From contig PGXW01000009.1 of assembly GCA_002839355.1 (NCBI GenBank), positions 37,269 through 101,268 on the forward strand: 64,000 nt of DNA, in the 5' to 3' direction. The position numbers and the translations under genes were made by a program. The notes beneath the pieces were generated by a model. It was given only the letters and a program-made list of their open reading frames with translations, was not told the origin of the DNA and made no database searches. Source of the stretch: Spirochaetae bacterium HGW-Spirochaetae-2. GTDB taxonomy: Bacteria; Spirochaetota; Spirochaetia; Sphaerochaetales; Sphaerochaetaceae. Below are positions 17,316 to 26,868 of this stretch, piece after piece. Every line of letters starts with the position of its first letter. Position 1 is the first letter of the stretch.

Positions 17316-18320
17316 TTAGACATTGAACCGTCCGTAGATATGTTGCCCACAAATTACGCACACTCCACCCGGAATATTCTGTTGGATTTCGTTGAAAGCC
17401 TCTCCGGCGTAGGAATGTGAATGGATCAGGGTCTTGTGGCATGCCGGACATACAGTCTTTTCCCATGCGTACAATGCACTGTTGCCTGCATAGACATGGG
17501 GAATACCGACAGCCTCGGCAATCAGCAACATCTCTTCAAGGAAACCCTCCGAGGTTTGAGGTAGGGCGGTCATCCGGTAGTGGGGAAAGAATCGGCTGAG
17601 GTGCCAGACCTGTACACCCCGATCGGCCAATTGTCGGGCCAGGGTCTTCACCATCCTTTCGGTGTGGATTCCTTCGATCAGCAAGGTCGTCACCTCCAAA
17701 ACCGTATCCCGGCGCGCCGCAATAGTCTCCACCGCATCAAGTACAGGCTGCAGGGCTCCACCACAGTACTCCCGGTAGAACCGGTCGTCACCCTTCACAT
17801 CGATATTGAAGGCATCGATGACCCCGAGTATCCGCTGCAAGGCGCGTGGGGAAAAACTCCCATTGGTCACCATACAGTTCAGTTTTCCCTTGTCACGCAC
17901 CAGGGTGGCCACCTCAAGCATATAATCCTGCCAGACCAGGGGTTCGCTGTATGTGTAGCTCATGATCTGGCAGCCGCTGCGTTCCATCATATCGACCAAC
18001 TTCCGGGGAGTTGTCGGATTCGGAGTCGAGTGTCCGGTTCTTCCCGGCCAAGAAGGACTATCCGTTTGGGAAATCCGGTGGTTCTGGCAAAATCGGCAGG
18101 TGTAGTTGCACCCGAACAACGCGAACGAGAAGGTCTTGCGACCGGGCAGGAAATGGTACATCGGCTTCTTTTCGATCGGATCGACACCGGAAGCGACAAC
18201 CTCGCCGAAGCCAAGCGTCACCAAGGAATTGCCTGTATGCTTGCGTATGCCACAGATACCGGTCTTGCCCTCGGACAACACGCATTGGTGCCAACAAAAA
18301 TCGCACTGCAGGGAAGACAC
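17316..18320 (-). CDS. amrS: AmmeMemoRadiSam system radical SAM enzyme
   Basis: This 334-residue protein has the radical SAM cluster motif C71-NYT-C75-RF-C78, an N-terminal cysteine set (C6, C9, C13, C23) and a C-terminal four-cysteine zinc-like site (CPAC near 293, CVIC near 322), as in AmrS and PflA-like proteins. It is the third gene of the AmrB-AmrA-AmrS trio, starting with GTG directly after the AmrA stop, with GGAGG eight bases upstream. The trio's reaction is not settled in general; the members co-occur because a Memo-domain protein, an AMMECR1 protein and a radical SAM enzyme act together. Confidence 0.92.
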   Translation of the reverse strand: MSSLQCDFCWHQCVLSEGKTGICGIRKHTGNSLVTLGFGEVVASGVDPIEKKPMYHFLPGRKTFSFALFGCNYTCRFCQNHRISQTDSPSWPGRTGHSTPNPTTPRKLVDMMERSGCQIMSYTYSEPLVWQDYMLEVATLVRDKGKLNCMVTNGSFSPRALQRILGVIDAFNIDVKGDDRFYREYCGGALQPVLDAVETIAARRDTVLEVTTLLIEGIHTERMVKTLARQLADRGVQVWHLSRFFPHYRMTALPQTSEGFLEEMLLIAEAVGIPHVYAGNSALYAWEKTVCPACHKTLIHSHSYAGEAFNEIQQNIPGGVCVICGQHIYGRFNV

Positions 18321-18896
18321 CTACATATCCTCCTCGAACACCTCGGCCTGGAATACCTCGAACAGACATTCGCTTTGTTGCCATGCCGTCGGATACATCC
18401 CCGCCTTCATCGCCAGATGGTTGAGCATCGTATCCCTGTCCCACCCTTGTTCGGTCGCCACTTGTGGCAGAAAGACCGCACGGTGATGCCCGCAGGTGAG
18501 CAACACGCCATCGGTTCCCACTACTATTTCCCCGGGACTTTCAATGGGTCTCGGTATGGTCAATACGGAGATTTCAATCGTCAAGTGTGCAAGTTCCTCA
18601 AGATGCACCGCCTGGAAACGCGGATCATGGAAGGCACTCTCCCGAGCCAACCGTTGTATCAACCGGTACAGGGGTTTTTGCCCGAGGATATTGCCTATGC
18701 ATCCCCGCAAGGCACCTTCTCCGCCTGGAGAGATACCCTTGCGCTTGAGGGTGACGAAGGCCCCTTCCTCTCCCTGCAACTCGAGGGGAGGGTTTCTCCC
18801 GATCAGGGTTAAGGTTGCGGACGGTTCCCCCGTAAGCGCTTCCTGGATCGATTCACGGGCGATACGCAACAGATGCCGCCTATTCTCTTCGTTCAT
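18321..18896 (-). CDS. amrA: AmmeMemoRadiSam system protein A (AMMECR1 domain)
   Basis: The 191-residue AMMECR1-domain protein includes the characteristic LRGCIGNI near 66-73 and the segment SAFHDPRFQAV near 88-98. The ATG at 18896 has GGAGG seven bases upstream. It lies two bases after the AmrB stop and abuts AmrS, so the three are one transcript. The AMMECR1 domain's cysteine in RGCIG is thought to be functionally important, but the activity is undefined. Confidence 0.92.
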   Translation of the reverse strand: MNEENRRHLLRIARESIQEALTGEPSATLTLIGRNPPLELQGEEGAFVTLKRKGISPGGEGALRGCIGNILGQKPLYRLIQRLARESAFHDPRFQAVHLEELAHLTIEISVLTIPRPIESPGEIVVGTDGVLLTCGHHRAVFLPQVATEQGWDRDTMLNHLAMKAGMYPTAWQQSECLFEVFQAEVFEEDM

Positions 18897-18898
18897 AC

Positions 18899-19804
18899 CT
18901 ACCTCCAAAGAATTGTGCAATAGGCCACGAATTCGGTCGCTTTCGTTCCCAGTACATCAAGCGAGGTATAGTAGTCGGCAACCCGCCCCGATTGCTCCAA
19001 TCGTACCCCCAACGCGCTTACGATCGACGCGGCGGCTATGCCACACACAGTCGAATGTCCCATGCGCTGGGTAAGGAAAACAGGACCCAACTCCCCGTTG
19101 GCCAATTCGGTGGCCAACTTGAGGTCCGCCTCGCGGACTTTCGCCGCAACACCGGCATCGACATGGGCCCCGAACGGAGCATGCCCGAACCGGTGGCCAT
19201 AATGAGTGAAGTCACTCGAGGCGACAACCAGCGTCTCGCCACGCTCCAGGGTATCGGCACCCAAGACCTTCACCAGAGAGGCTGCCAACCGCTTGGCATG
19301 GCTGGCATCGGTCACATGGGAAACCAATGCCATCGATACGGCGATCGGTTCGGCTTGCCGCAATTGCAGGTATGCCAAGAACGGTAGGACCATCTCGACC
19401 GCGTGCTCTCGCTGGATAGCGTTGGTCGCATCGGGTCCATGGGTTTCCAAGCCGGTGCGGAAAGCCGACAATCTGCCCAATGGCGTGTCGTATCCCGAAA
19501 ACGTACCGAAAGACAATGTGTCGTCTGGCAATACGATATTGTGCGAAGGTGAGAGTATCACCACCCGCCGGATGATTTTCGGGGCATTACAGACCAGGTG
19601 CCCCAATCCTCTGGCGCTGTAGGCCAATCCTGCATGGGGCAGGACGGCCAAACCGATTGGTCCCCGGGTATCCTGCTGTGAACCGACAGCCTGGGCAGCT
19701 TGGATAGCAGCATCGATGGTCGAGCGCAGCACGTCAGGTTCGGCAGCATACCAGGTTCCCGCATACCATGCCTTGCGCACGGTGGGCGTTCCTTCATTAT
19801 CCAT
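18899..19804 (-). CDS. amrB: AmmeMemoRadiSam system protein B (Memo family)
   Basis: The 301-residue protein has the Memo fold, related to LigB dioxygenases, with candidate metal ligands in LPHAGLAYS near 56-64, SPSH near 85, REHAVE near 134 and SSDFTHYG near 199-206. It is the first gene of the amrBAS operon. The ATG at 19804 is chosen for its GGAG site; the frame runs 11 codons further. The metal chemistry here is presumed redox but is not established. Confidence 0.92.
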   Translation of the reverse strand: MDNEGTPTVRKAWYAGTWYAAEPDVLRSTIDAAIQAAQAVGSQQDTRGPIGLAVLPHAGLAYSARGLGHLVCNAPKIIRRVVILSPSHNIVLPDDTLSFGTFSGYDTPLGRLSAFRTGLETHGPDATNAIQREHAVEMVLPFLAYLQLRQAEPIAVSMALVSHVTDASHAKRLAASLVKVLGADTLERGETLVVASSDFTHYGHRFGHAPFGAHVDAGVAAKVREADLKLATELANGELGPVFLTQRMGHSTVCGIAAASIVSALGVRLEQSGRVADYYTSLDVLGTKATEFVAYCTILWR

Positions 19805-19867
19805 ATCCGACTCCTCGGCACCAGTATACTCCACCACATGCCTCCAGTACAGACTTGGACATGAGAG

Positions 19868-19892
19868 AGCCCCGAACGCGATGTCCGGGGCT
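19868..19892 (-). terminator. Terminator-like hairpin after ABC binding-protein gene
   Basis: AGCCCCG / CGGGGCT stem (7 bp) with an 11-base loop, about 20 bases past the stop of the solute-binding protein. The U-tract on the minus strand is short, so termination may be partial. Confidence 0.55.
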
Positions 19893-19912
19893 GGTGTTCA
19901 TGCACGAAGCGG

Positions 19913-20911
19913 TCAGTAGATCGAATCGGGTTCGTAGAACTGCGCTACATTCGTCTTGTCCACCATAACCGAGGGAATCACCATGGACGTCGGCTTGTTG
20001 GCCAAATGGAAATCATCCGGCTTCTTTCCCGTCGCCACATCGACGATATAATGGATACCGTCGGCGATCATCGACGGATGGTAGGTTGCGGTTGCGCGAA
20101 CCAACGGATTTCCATCCATGATCATCTTGTAGACAACCTTGGATCCTGCACCACCGAGGGCGACCTTGATGTCCTTCCGTCCCGATTCCTTTATTGCCTG
20201 CAAGACTCCGGTAAGCACATCGTCATCCTGGCAAAATACGGCATCGATCTTCGGATACTGCTGGAGGAACGTCTCCATGAGCGACAAGCCCTTCTGCGTC
20301 GACCAATCGGCGAACTCATACTTGTCCTTGCCCAGCAGGTTGACCAACGAGGGATCCTTGTCCATTTCCGCGAAGAACGCATTCATCCGTTCGGTATCGA
20401 TGGTCACCGGCAATCCGCCCATCGCCACATAATTCTTGAGACCCTCAGCCTTCATGGTCTTGGCAAGCCAAGCGCCGGACAAGCGTCCCAATCCGGTGTT
20501 GTCACCAGCCAGATTCACATAACCGAACGAGGTGTCTGTCAAGCCGCGATCGACCACTATGATGCGGACACCCTGGGTGTGGACCTCCTTCACGATTGGA
20601 GTAAGTGGGGCCGATTCATGGGGAAGGATAACGAGGTAATCCATGCCCCAGACCAACAGGTCCTCGACATTGCGGACTTGGGACGACGGGTTGTCGGCAG
20701 TGACTACGCGGAATTCGAAACGTCCCGGCATCTCGGCCTTCACATCGTTGACAGCCTTCTCCGCCCACCACACGATACCGCCGGTCCATCCGTGGTCGGC
20801 ACTCGGGATGGATACACCGATCTTTGTGACTGCCGATTCCTTCCCTCCTTGAGCGAACAACGGCATCACGGTCATCAACACGATCAGCACAACTAGCGCT
20901 ACTTTTCTCAT
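19913..20911 (-). CDS. Sugar ABC transporter, periplasmic binding protein
   Basis: This 332-residue type-1 periplasmic binding protein is related to RbsB/XylF. It has a signal peptide ending PLFAQGG (about residues 1-23) without a lipobox cysteine. It contains the sugar-cleft segments DHGWTGG near 39-45, VVDRG near 118 and CQDDDVLTG near 225-233. It is the last gene of a five-gene unit: Gfo/Idh dehydrogenase, TIM-barrel epimerase, ABC ATPase, permease, binding protein. Ligand identity is unknown; a pentose or a polyol is reasonable. Confidence 0.9.
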   Translation of the reverse strand: MRKVALVVLIVLMTVMPLFAQGGKESAVTKIGVSIPSADHGWTGGIVWWAEKAVNDVKAEMPGRFEFRVVTADNPSSQVRNVEDLLVWGMDYLVILPHESAPLTPIVKEVHTQGVRIIVVDRGLTDTSFGYVNLAGDNTGLGRLSGAWLAKTMKAEGLKNYVAMGGLPVTIDTERMNAFFAEMDKDPSLVNLLGKDKYEFADWSTQKGLSLMETFLQQYPKIDAVFCQDDDVLTGVLQAIKESGRKDIKVALGGAGSKVVYKMIMDGNPLVRATATYHPSMIADGIHYIVDVATGKKPDDFHLANKPTSMVIPSVMVDKTNVAQFYEPDSIY

Positions 20912-20923
20912 ACCAACCTCCTG

Positions 20924-21916
20924 TCAGTTCTTGTTATTGTATTGCAGCAATACAGCCACAATGATCACCAATCCACGGGCAGCCTGCTGCAGGTAGGAGG
21001 AGACTCCCCCCAAGACCAACATGTTGTTGATCATTCCCAGCATGACCGCTCCCATAACCGTTCCCATGACCGATCCCTTGCCTCCCGACATCGAAGTTCC
21101 CCCGATAACCGCGGCAGCGATCGCATCCAACTCATACCCTGTGCAATCGCTGGGATTGATACAATTGAGTCGACTCGACCAAAGCAGTGCTGTCAAACCA
21201 GCGGTGAACCCTGTAATCACGTAGGGAATCAATTTGATTGTCTGGACCTTGATCGCCGAGTAACGGGCTACCTGTTCGTTCGCCCCCACCGCGCAGACAT
21301 AGCGTCCGAAGCGGGTATCGTTCAGCACGATGTGGAGCACAACAGCCACGGCAATGAACACCCATACGGGAACCGGAATCCTCAGGAACACTCCCGAACC
21401 GATATCGGCATAGAGGTTGTTGTTCGACAGGATGTTTCCGGCTCCGGAGAAATATTGGATCAACGAACGGAAGATCGACATGGTTCCCAGTGTCGCGATA
21501 AACGGGGCGATACGGCCTTTGGTCACCAACAGTCCATTGAACAAACCGCAGATGGAGCCGAACACGATCGCGAACATCGAGGAAAGGATTACAGCCAGAA
21601 CCGAATCTCCCGGGAATAAGTTCAAAAAGAATATCGTGATGCCACCGGTGAAGGCAGTCATGGATCCGACCGAAAGATCGATTCCTCCCGATATGATGAT
21701 CAGCGTCATGCCCAAGCCGATGATTCCCGTATAGGAAATCTGTCTGAGGATATTCGTCAAATTGCGGAACTGCAGGAAATTGGGCCAACCGACAATCGTA
21801 GCCAACAGGAACAGCAGGATAAATCCCACCCCCGTCGCATGCTCGCTCAACTTGAAATTCCCGAAATACCCAGCCAGGGCAGTGGCAAAGCTTTTCTTCT
21901 CCAATGAATCAACCAT
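20924..21916 (-). CDS. Sugar ABC transporter permease, RbsC type
   Basis: The 330-residue membrane protein has eight to ten hydrophobic segments and the family motifs GMTLIIISGGIDLSVGS near 68-84 and AAAVIGGTSMSGGKGS near 260-275 (EAA-like loop). It pairs with the RbsA-type ATPase upstream. The ATG at 21916 has an AGGA site and overlaps the ATPase stop by 8 bp; a start 10 codons upstream lies inside the ATPase gene with no better signal. Confidence 0.92.
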   Translation of the reverse strand: MVDSLEKKSFATALAGYFGNFKLSEHATGVGFILLFLLATIVGWPNFLQFRNLTNILRQISYTGIIGLGMTLIIISGGIDLSVGSMTAFTGGITIFFLNLFPGDSVLAVILSSMFAIVFGSICGLFNGLLVTKGRIAPFIATLGTMSIFRSLIQYFSGAGNILSNNNLYADIGSGVFLRIPVPVWVFIAVAVVLHIVLNDTRFGRYVCAVGANEQVARYSAIKVQTIKLIPYVITGFTAGLTALLWSSRLNCINPSDCTGYELDAIAAAVIGGTSMSGGKGSVMGTVMGAVMLGMINNMLVLGGVSSYLQQAARGLVIIVAVLLQYNNKN

Positions 21917-23453
21917 ATGCTTTCCTTCCCTTGATGCCTGTGGCATGGAACATGATTTCCTCTTCGTTGATATGTTCGTCGGTGAGGCAACCGGCGACCA
22001 TCCCCTCTTTCATGACATATACGCGACTACATAGCCCGATAACCTCTTCCATCTCCGACGAGATGACAATGCACGATATGCCCTTGGCCGCCAGCATGTG
22101 GATGAACTCGTAGATTTCCCGCTTGGCGTTCACGTCGATCCCCCTGGTCGGTTCATCCAATACCAGGATCTTGGGATCGGTATCTACCCACCGTGCAAGA
22201 TAGACCTTCTGCTGGTTGCCGCCGCTGAAATACCGCAAGGCCATCTTCTGTGAGGCCGCTACGATATTGAATACCTTCACATAGTGCGAGGCTTTCTTTC
22301 CCTCGGCTTGCTTGTCGATCAGGTGCCGCTTCACATACTCGACCAATGATATCAACGTGATATTCTTGGGAATGTCGAAGTTTTGTACTATTCCCTTTCC
22401 CTGACGATCCTCGCTTATGTAGGCCAGACCGAGATCGACCGCATCACGGGCATGCCGTATCCTCACCGCCTTGCCCTCGATAGCGATCGAACCACGTTCC
22501 ACATGACGCAAGCCCATCACCGCTTCGAACAATTCGGTCCTCCCCGCACCAACCAGACCGGCAAACCCCAAGATCTCCCCGCGTCGCAAGGTGAACGAAA
22601 CATCGTGGAGCAGATTCCTCACCTCCAGATGCTCCACCTGCAATACGACGTCGGTACCATCGCGATATTTTTTCGCCGGAAACACTTGGGTGAAGTCCCG
22701 TCCGATCATCTTGCGCGCAAGATCCTTCTCATCGACACTATCGACAGTATCGACACTGATCAGTTTGCCGTCCCGCAACACCGTGACCCGATCGCAAATC
22801 GTCTTCACCTCCCTCAGCTTGTGGGACACGAAGATGATGGTGACTCCCTGTGCCTTCAATTGCCGCATGAGGGTGAACAGCGTCTCCAGCTCATGCCCAG
22901 TCAGCGTGGTGGTCGGCTCGTCCATGATCAATATGCGGGCGTGCAGCATGAGGGCTTTCGATATCTCGACCATCTGCTTCTCGGCCACACTCAGGTCCCC
23001 GATCAACCGATCGACTTTCACCGGCATCCGCAATTCCTGTAGTTGTGCAGCAGCCTGCTTGCGCATGGTTCCCTTGTCCAACAGGCCCGACTTCAACCGT
23101 ATCTCGTTTCCAAGGAAAATATTCTCATACACGGTCAAGGTGTTGATCAGGTTGAATTCCTGCGGGACAATCGAAATGCCGAGGTTCTTGGCTGTACTGT
23201 AGTCACCGATTCTCACAACCTCGCCATTGAGCCGGATCGTTCCGGCAGTCGGCTGGTAAATACCACTTATTATCTTGATCAATGTCGATTTGCCGGCACC
23301 GTTCTCGCCGATAAGGCCCATGACCTCGCCGCGTTCGATAGCAAGGTCGATCGAGTCGAGTACCCTGACTGTCGAGAATTCCTTGGTGATGCCTTCCACC
23401 GACAGTATGATATCGGCCGAAGGCACAACCCCTGGTGGTTTCGGTATATCCAT
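21909..23453 (-). CDS. Sugar ABC transporter ATP-binding protein, RbsA type
   Basis: This 514-residue double-cassette ATPase has the first Walker A GENGAGKST near 45-53 and two signature regions: LSVAEKQMVEI in the first half and FSGGNQQKVYLARW in the second. This is the RbsA/XylG/MglA architecture with an imperfect second Walker A. The ATG at 23453 shares its A with the stop of the upstream epimerase gene, so the two are translationally coupled. It drives import by the neighbouring permease. Confidence 0.95.
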   Translation of the reverse strand: MDIPKPPGVVPSADIILSVEGITKEFSTVRVLDSIDLAIERGEVMGLIGENGAGKSTLIKIISGIYQPTAGTIRLNGEVVRIGDYSTAKNLGISIVPQEFNLINTLTVYENIFLGNEIRLKSGLLDKGTMRKQAAAQLQELRMPVKVDRLIGDLSVAEKQMVEISKALMLHARILIMDEPTTTLTGHELETLFTLMRQLKAQGVTIIFVSHKLREVKTICDRVTVLRDGKLISVDTVDSVDEKDLARKMIGRDFTQVFPAKKYRDGTDVVLQVEHLEVRNLLHDVSFTLRRGEILGFAGLVGAGRTELFEAVMGLRHVERGSIAIEGKAVRIRHARDAVDLGLAYISEDRQGKGIVQNFDIPKNITLISLVEYVKRHLIDKQAEGKKASHYVKVFNIVAASQKMALRYFSGGNQQKVYLARWVDTDPKILVLDEPTRGIDVNAKREIYEFIHMLAAKGISCIVISSEMEEVIGLCSRVYVMKEGMVAGCLTDEHINEEEIMFHATGIKGRKAYG

Positions 23454-24445
23454 CAATTCTCCATGGCGCCGTCAAAACTGACCGACGAGCGATCGAAATC
23501 TATCTTTCGCACAAAAGCCAAGGCTTCTTTCGCCCCGAACAGACGGTCCATGCCGTTGTCCTCCCATTCGATCGAGAACGGTCCCTTGTATCCGGCAGTA
23601 TTCGCCTCGCGCACAATAAACTCGAAATTCACATCGCCATGTCCCGGACTCACAAAATTCCAACCCCGTCGCACATCACCGAACTGCAGGTGGGACCCGA
23701 GGATTCCAGAACGCCCGTCGAGTTTCACATAACAGTCCTTGATATGGACATGGTAGATGCGGTCGGCGAAATCACGATAGAAGAGAGCCGGGTCCACCCC
23801 TTGCCACTGCAGGTGGCTGGGATCGAAGTTGAACCCCAGGGTCTCGCGATATCCGAAGACTTCCAACAACCGTTTCGCGGTGTAGTAGTCGAATGCAATT
23901 TCGGACGGGTGTACTTCCAACGCGAACTTCACCCCACATCTGTCGAACTCATCGAGGATCGGTGTCCAGAGTTCCAGTATCTCGGCAAAGCCGTCGGCAA
24001 CCATGGCTTCGGTCGTCTGGGGGAACGAATAGAGGTACTTCCATATCGGAGACCCCATGAATCCGGTGACCACGGAACATCCCATGTTCTTTGCGGCTTG
24101 GGCTGTGTAGAGCATCTGTTGGATACCCCATTGTCGGATATTCTCCCATTGTCCGGCGAGCTTCTTGGGTGCGAAGCCTTCCAAACGTGGATCGCCAAAT
24201 GCATCACCTACGCACTGTCCGGCCAAATGGTTTCCCAGAGCCCAGCATTTCAATCCATATTTCGCGAGAGTTTTCTTCTTCTTCGCCACATAGTCGGGAT
24301 CCTTGGCTGCACGTTCGACATCCATGTGGTCTCCCCAGCAGGCAATCTCCAATCCATCGTATCCAAACCCACCGATGAGGCTACAGACATCCTCGAACCC
24401 CAGGTCGGCCCATTGCCCTGTAAATAGTGTTACCGGTCGTGCCAT
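23453..24445 (-). CDS. Sugar phosphate isomerase/epimerase, TIM barrel
   Basis: This 330-residue AP-endonuclease-2-like TIM-barrel protein has metal ligands in FALEVHPSEIAFD, NFDPSHLQW, HVHIKD and FSIEWED. It resembles the xylose-isomerase-like family used for sugar, inositol or 3-keto-sugar interconversion. It is the second gene of the importer operon, with a GGAGG site, and acts next to a Gfo/Idh dehydrogenase, a pairing common in oxidation of cyclitols and glycosides. Confidence 0.9.
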   Translation of the reverse strand: MARPVTLFTGQWADLGFEDVCSLIGGFGYDGLEIACWGDHMDVERAAKDPDYVAKKKKTLAKYGLKCWALGNHLAGQCVGDAFGDPRLEGFAPKKLAGQWENIRQWGIQQMLYTAQAAKNMGCSVVTGFMGSPIWKYLYSFPQTTEAMVADGFAEILELWTPILDEFDRCGVKFALEVHPSEIAFDYYTAKRLLEVFGYRETLGFNFDPSHLQWQGVDPALFYRDFADRIYHVHIKDCYVKLDGRSGILGSHLQFGDVRRGWNFVSPGHGDVNFEFIVREANTAGYKGPFSIEWEDNGMDRLFGAKEALAFVRKIDFDRSSVSFDGAMEN

Positions 24446-24470
24446 TTTTACTCCTCCTCCATCATAGGTA

Positions 24471-25643
24471 TCATAGGGTCACCCAGGCGGCCCCTTTCTC
24501 CGAGCTTTCCACACATGCGCCGATAAACCGGACCCCGTCGGCACCAGCTTCGACCGTGGGGAATTCCCATGCCGTGCGATCCAATTTCTTTCCCGCCTTC
24601 TTTGACAACAAGGCATTCGCATAGGCCTTGTAGATGTTGGCGAACGCTTCGAAGACCCCCTCCGGATGGCCCGAAGGCAGCCGGTTGTACCGCTGGGCAG
24701 CATCCACAAAGACGTCGCGTCCCCGCGACCATCCTTGTGTGGCTTCACCAAGCTTGACCATGGTGAAATGGTCGGGATGCTCCTGGAACCATTCGATGGT
24801 CCCCTTTGTGCCGAATATCCTGACACGCAGGCCGTTGTCATAGCCGATCGCAATCTGGCTCGACCAGTACAATCCCTTGGCGCCGTTCGTGTATTCGACC
24901 ATGATAGTGGCATTGTCGTCCAACTGCCTTCCCTCGACAAACTTGTCCAACCGTGCGCTGAGCCGCTGTATCCGCAAACCTGTCATGGTGGCAACCATGT
25001 TCTCGACGTGCGAGCCGATATCTCCGACACAGTTCGACTTTCCACTGAACGCCGGATCGGTTCTCCAGGCGGCCTGGCGGTTTCCCGAGTCCTCACTACG
25101 GGTCGCCAACCATTCCTGGGGATACTCCGCGTTGACGAAGCGGATGTCCCCGATCTCACCCGAGGCTATCAAGTGGGTGATCTGTTTTACCGCAGGATAA
25201 CCGGTATAGGTGTAGGTGACGCCGAAGAGCAATCCCTTGCGTTCGACCAACTCGGCGAGTTCCTTGGCTTCATGGTATTCCACAGTCAACGGCTTGTCAC
25301 ACACCACGTTGATACCGTGGTTCAAGAAGGACTTGCATGCTTCATAGTGCGCTGCATTCGGTGTCACAATTACGGCAAAATCGATACCGTCGGGTCGTTC
25401 GGCCTCTTTTCGTGCCATCTCTTCGAACGACGGGTACAGGCGAGCCGGATCCAATCCCAGCGACGCGCCGAATTCCTTGCTCTTGTGTGCATCCCGTGAA
25501 AAGACACCGCAAACCAGGGTTGCCTTGTCGTCCATGCGTATGGCGGTCCTATGTACATCGCCGATGAACGCACCCGGCCCACCACCGACCATGCCATAGG
25601 TCAGCCGATCCACTCTCTTCTCTGTCTTACTTGCTTCAATCAC
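24471..25643 (-). CDS. Gfo/Idh/MocA family oxidoreductase
   Basis: The 390-residue protein has a Rossmann fold starting TYGMVGGGPGAFIG near 15-28, the EKP-like motif VVCDKPLTV near 113-121 and a C-terminal beta-sheet domain with the GDIGSHVENM substrate-site block. It oxidises or reduces a sugar or cyclitol with NAD(P). It is the first gene of the operon with the ABC importer and the epimerase. It starts with GTG at 25643 after a GGAGG. Confidence 0.92.
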   Translation of the reverse strand: MIEASKTEKRVDRLTYGMVGGGPGAFIGDVHRTAIRMDDKATLVCGVFSRDAHKSKEFGASLGLDPARLYPSFEEMARKEAERPDGIDFAVIVTPNAAHYEACKSFLNHGINVVCDKPLTVEYHEAKELAELVERKGLLFGVTYTYTGYPAVKQITHLIASGEIGDIRFVNAEYPQEWLATRSEDSGNRQAAWRTDPAFSGKSNCVGDIGSHVENMVATMTGLRIQRLSARLDKFVEGRQLDDNATIMVEYTNGAKGLYWSSQIAIGYDNGLRVRIFGTKGTIEWFQEHPDHFTMVKLGEATQGWSRGRDVFVDAAQRYNRLPSGHPEGVFEAFANIYKAYANALLSKKAGKKLDRTAWEFPTVEAGADGVRFIGACVESSEKGAAWVTL

Positions 25644-26013
25644 GGTATCCTCCTCATGACCTTTCCGACCATACGCGGCAAACCGTGGGATTCTGCTTGG
25701 ATAGGGGGAGGGGAAAATAGTTCGACCTTCGAGCTATCGTCGCGTCATGTACTGCAGGAATAAAATCCCCTTCCAAAAGGGCCTGAAGTATACACTCCAG
25801 ACCACCAGACAAAATACACACGGATCAAACCACACTGTCGACATGTCCAGTATCGTAGGAATACAAGGGCACTTGAATAGATAAAATTGCTATGGCATAT
25901 CTAAAATTGACCTGAACAGGTGCTGGAAGGTGCACTTGCAAAGCCGATTGAAAAGGAAGGCAATTACCGTTACCACCCTTTCCTCTGGTCTGGAATTCGG
26001 CTATATTGCTTTC
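25644..26013. other. Divergent intergenic region
   Basis: This 370-bp region separates the ABC/dehydrogenase operon from the PHP phosphatase gene. A TATACT on the minus strand (25787-25792) is a possible -10 for the operon, but no good -35 was found at normal spacing. A GTG-started extension of the PHP frame at 25930 lacks a usable ribosome site. Nothing else was recognised. Confidence 0.5.
26002..26007 (+). promoter_or_regulatory. -10 element of PHP phosphatase gene (leaderless geometry)
   Basis: TATATT followed by exactly six bases and the ATG at 26014. The -35 at 17-base spacing (TTTCCT) is weak. No ribosome site is present. Confidence 0.45.
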
Positions 26014-26868
26014 ATGGAACGAATCAAAGGGCTCTCCAACTTTCATACGCACTGCGGTCTCGACGATGGTGTCGGAACCATGGAAGAATATGTGCTCAGT
26101 GCACTTTCGAAAGGTTTTGGTGCACTGGGCTTTTCCTGTCATGCCCCGGGGTCCCTCGAAGACCAGTGGCACATGGACAAGAAGGACTTCCCCTACTACC
26201 TTGAGGAGATAGGTCGCCTGCGTACCCTCTATCGTGACCGGCTGGAAATATATGTCGGTCTGGAGTTGGATTACCTTGAGGATACCGAGGAGCTTGTAGG
26301 AGCCGAATACCGAGACCAACTGGACTACACGATCGCTTCGGTGCACCTCATGCGGCATACGAAATCGGGAACATACCTTTCGATCGATGGACCGGTTGTC
26401 GAATTCGAAGCACTGCTACAGGACAATTTCCGTGGAGATATCCAAAAATTCGCCACCCATTACTTCACCTTGCAGGAACGGATGATCACACAACACAGCT
26501 TCGACCTGCTTGGACATTGCGATCTCATGAAGAAACTCAATATCGACAACAAATATTTCGATCCCAACAGCACATGGTACCGCAAGGCGGCATCGCACCT
26601 GCTGAAAGTCGCCAGAAAGCACAATGTCCGTATCGAGGTGAATACCGGAGGAATTTCCCGAGGTGCTACCACAGAACCCTATCCATCCATGGACATGCTC
26701 TCCGAGTGTTCGGAACTCGGCATTCCGGTGACCTTGTCATCCGATGCCCACCAAAGCTCACATATCGACTTCTACTTTTCCCAAGCCGATGACCAACTGG
26801 TTCAGGTGGGATACCGGAATCTCGATGTGTTGCAGCACGGTATGTGGCAGACCGTTTCCATTGTCTAG
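26014..26868 (+). CDS. PHP-domain histidinol-phosphatase-like protein
   Basis: The 284-residue PHP phosphoesterase has the metal motifs NFHTHCGLDDG near 9-19, SVHLM near 110, GHCDLMKK near 165 and SSDAHQSSH near 246-254. HisJ/HisK-type histidinol-phosphatases have this size and layout, but no histidine biosynthesis gene is nearby, so another phosphate ester is possible. The ATG at 26014 is preferred; there is no Shine-Dalgarno site and a -10 sits six bases before it. The TAG stop lies in the first bases of the MITE-like element. Confidence 0.85.
   Translation: MERIKGLSNFHTHCGLDDGVGTMEEYVLSALSKGFGALGFSCHAPGSLEDQWHMDKKDFPYYLEEIGRLRTLYRDRLEIYVGLELDYLEDTEELVGAEYRDQLDYTIASVHLMRHTKSGTYLSIDGPVVEFEALLQDNFRGDIQKFATHYFTLQERMITQHSFDLLGHCDLMKKLNIDNKYFDPNSTWYRKAASHLLKVARKHNVRIEVNTGGISRGATTEPYPSMDMLSECSELGIPVTLSSDAHQSSHIDFYFSQADDQLVQVGYRNLDVLQHGMWQTVSIV

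Noticed and set aside
25930..26013. A 28-codon N-terminal extension of the PHP phosphatase starting at GTG
   Set aside because: The purine tract directly abuts the GTG with no spacing, and family members begin near the ATG at 26014.
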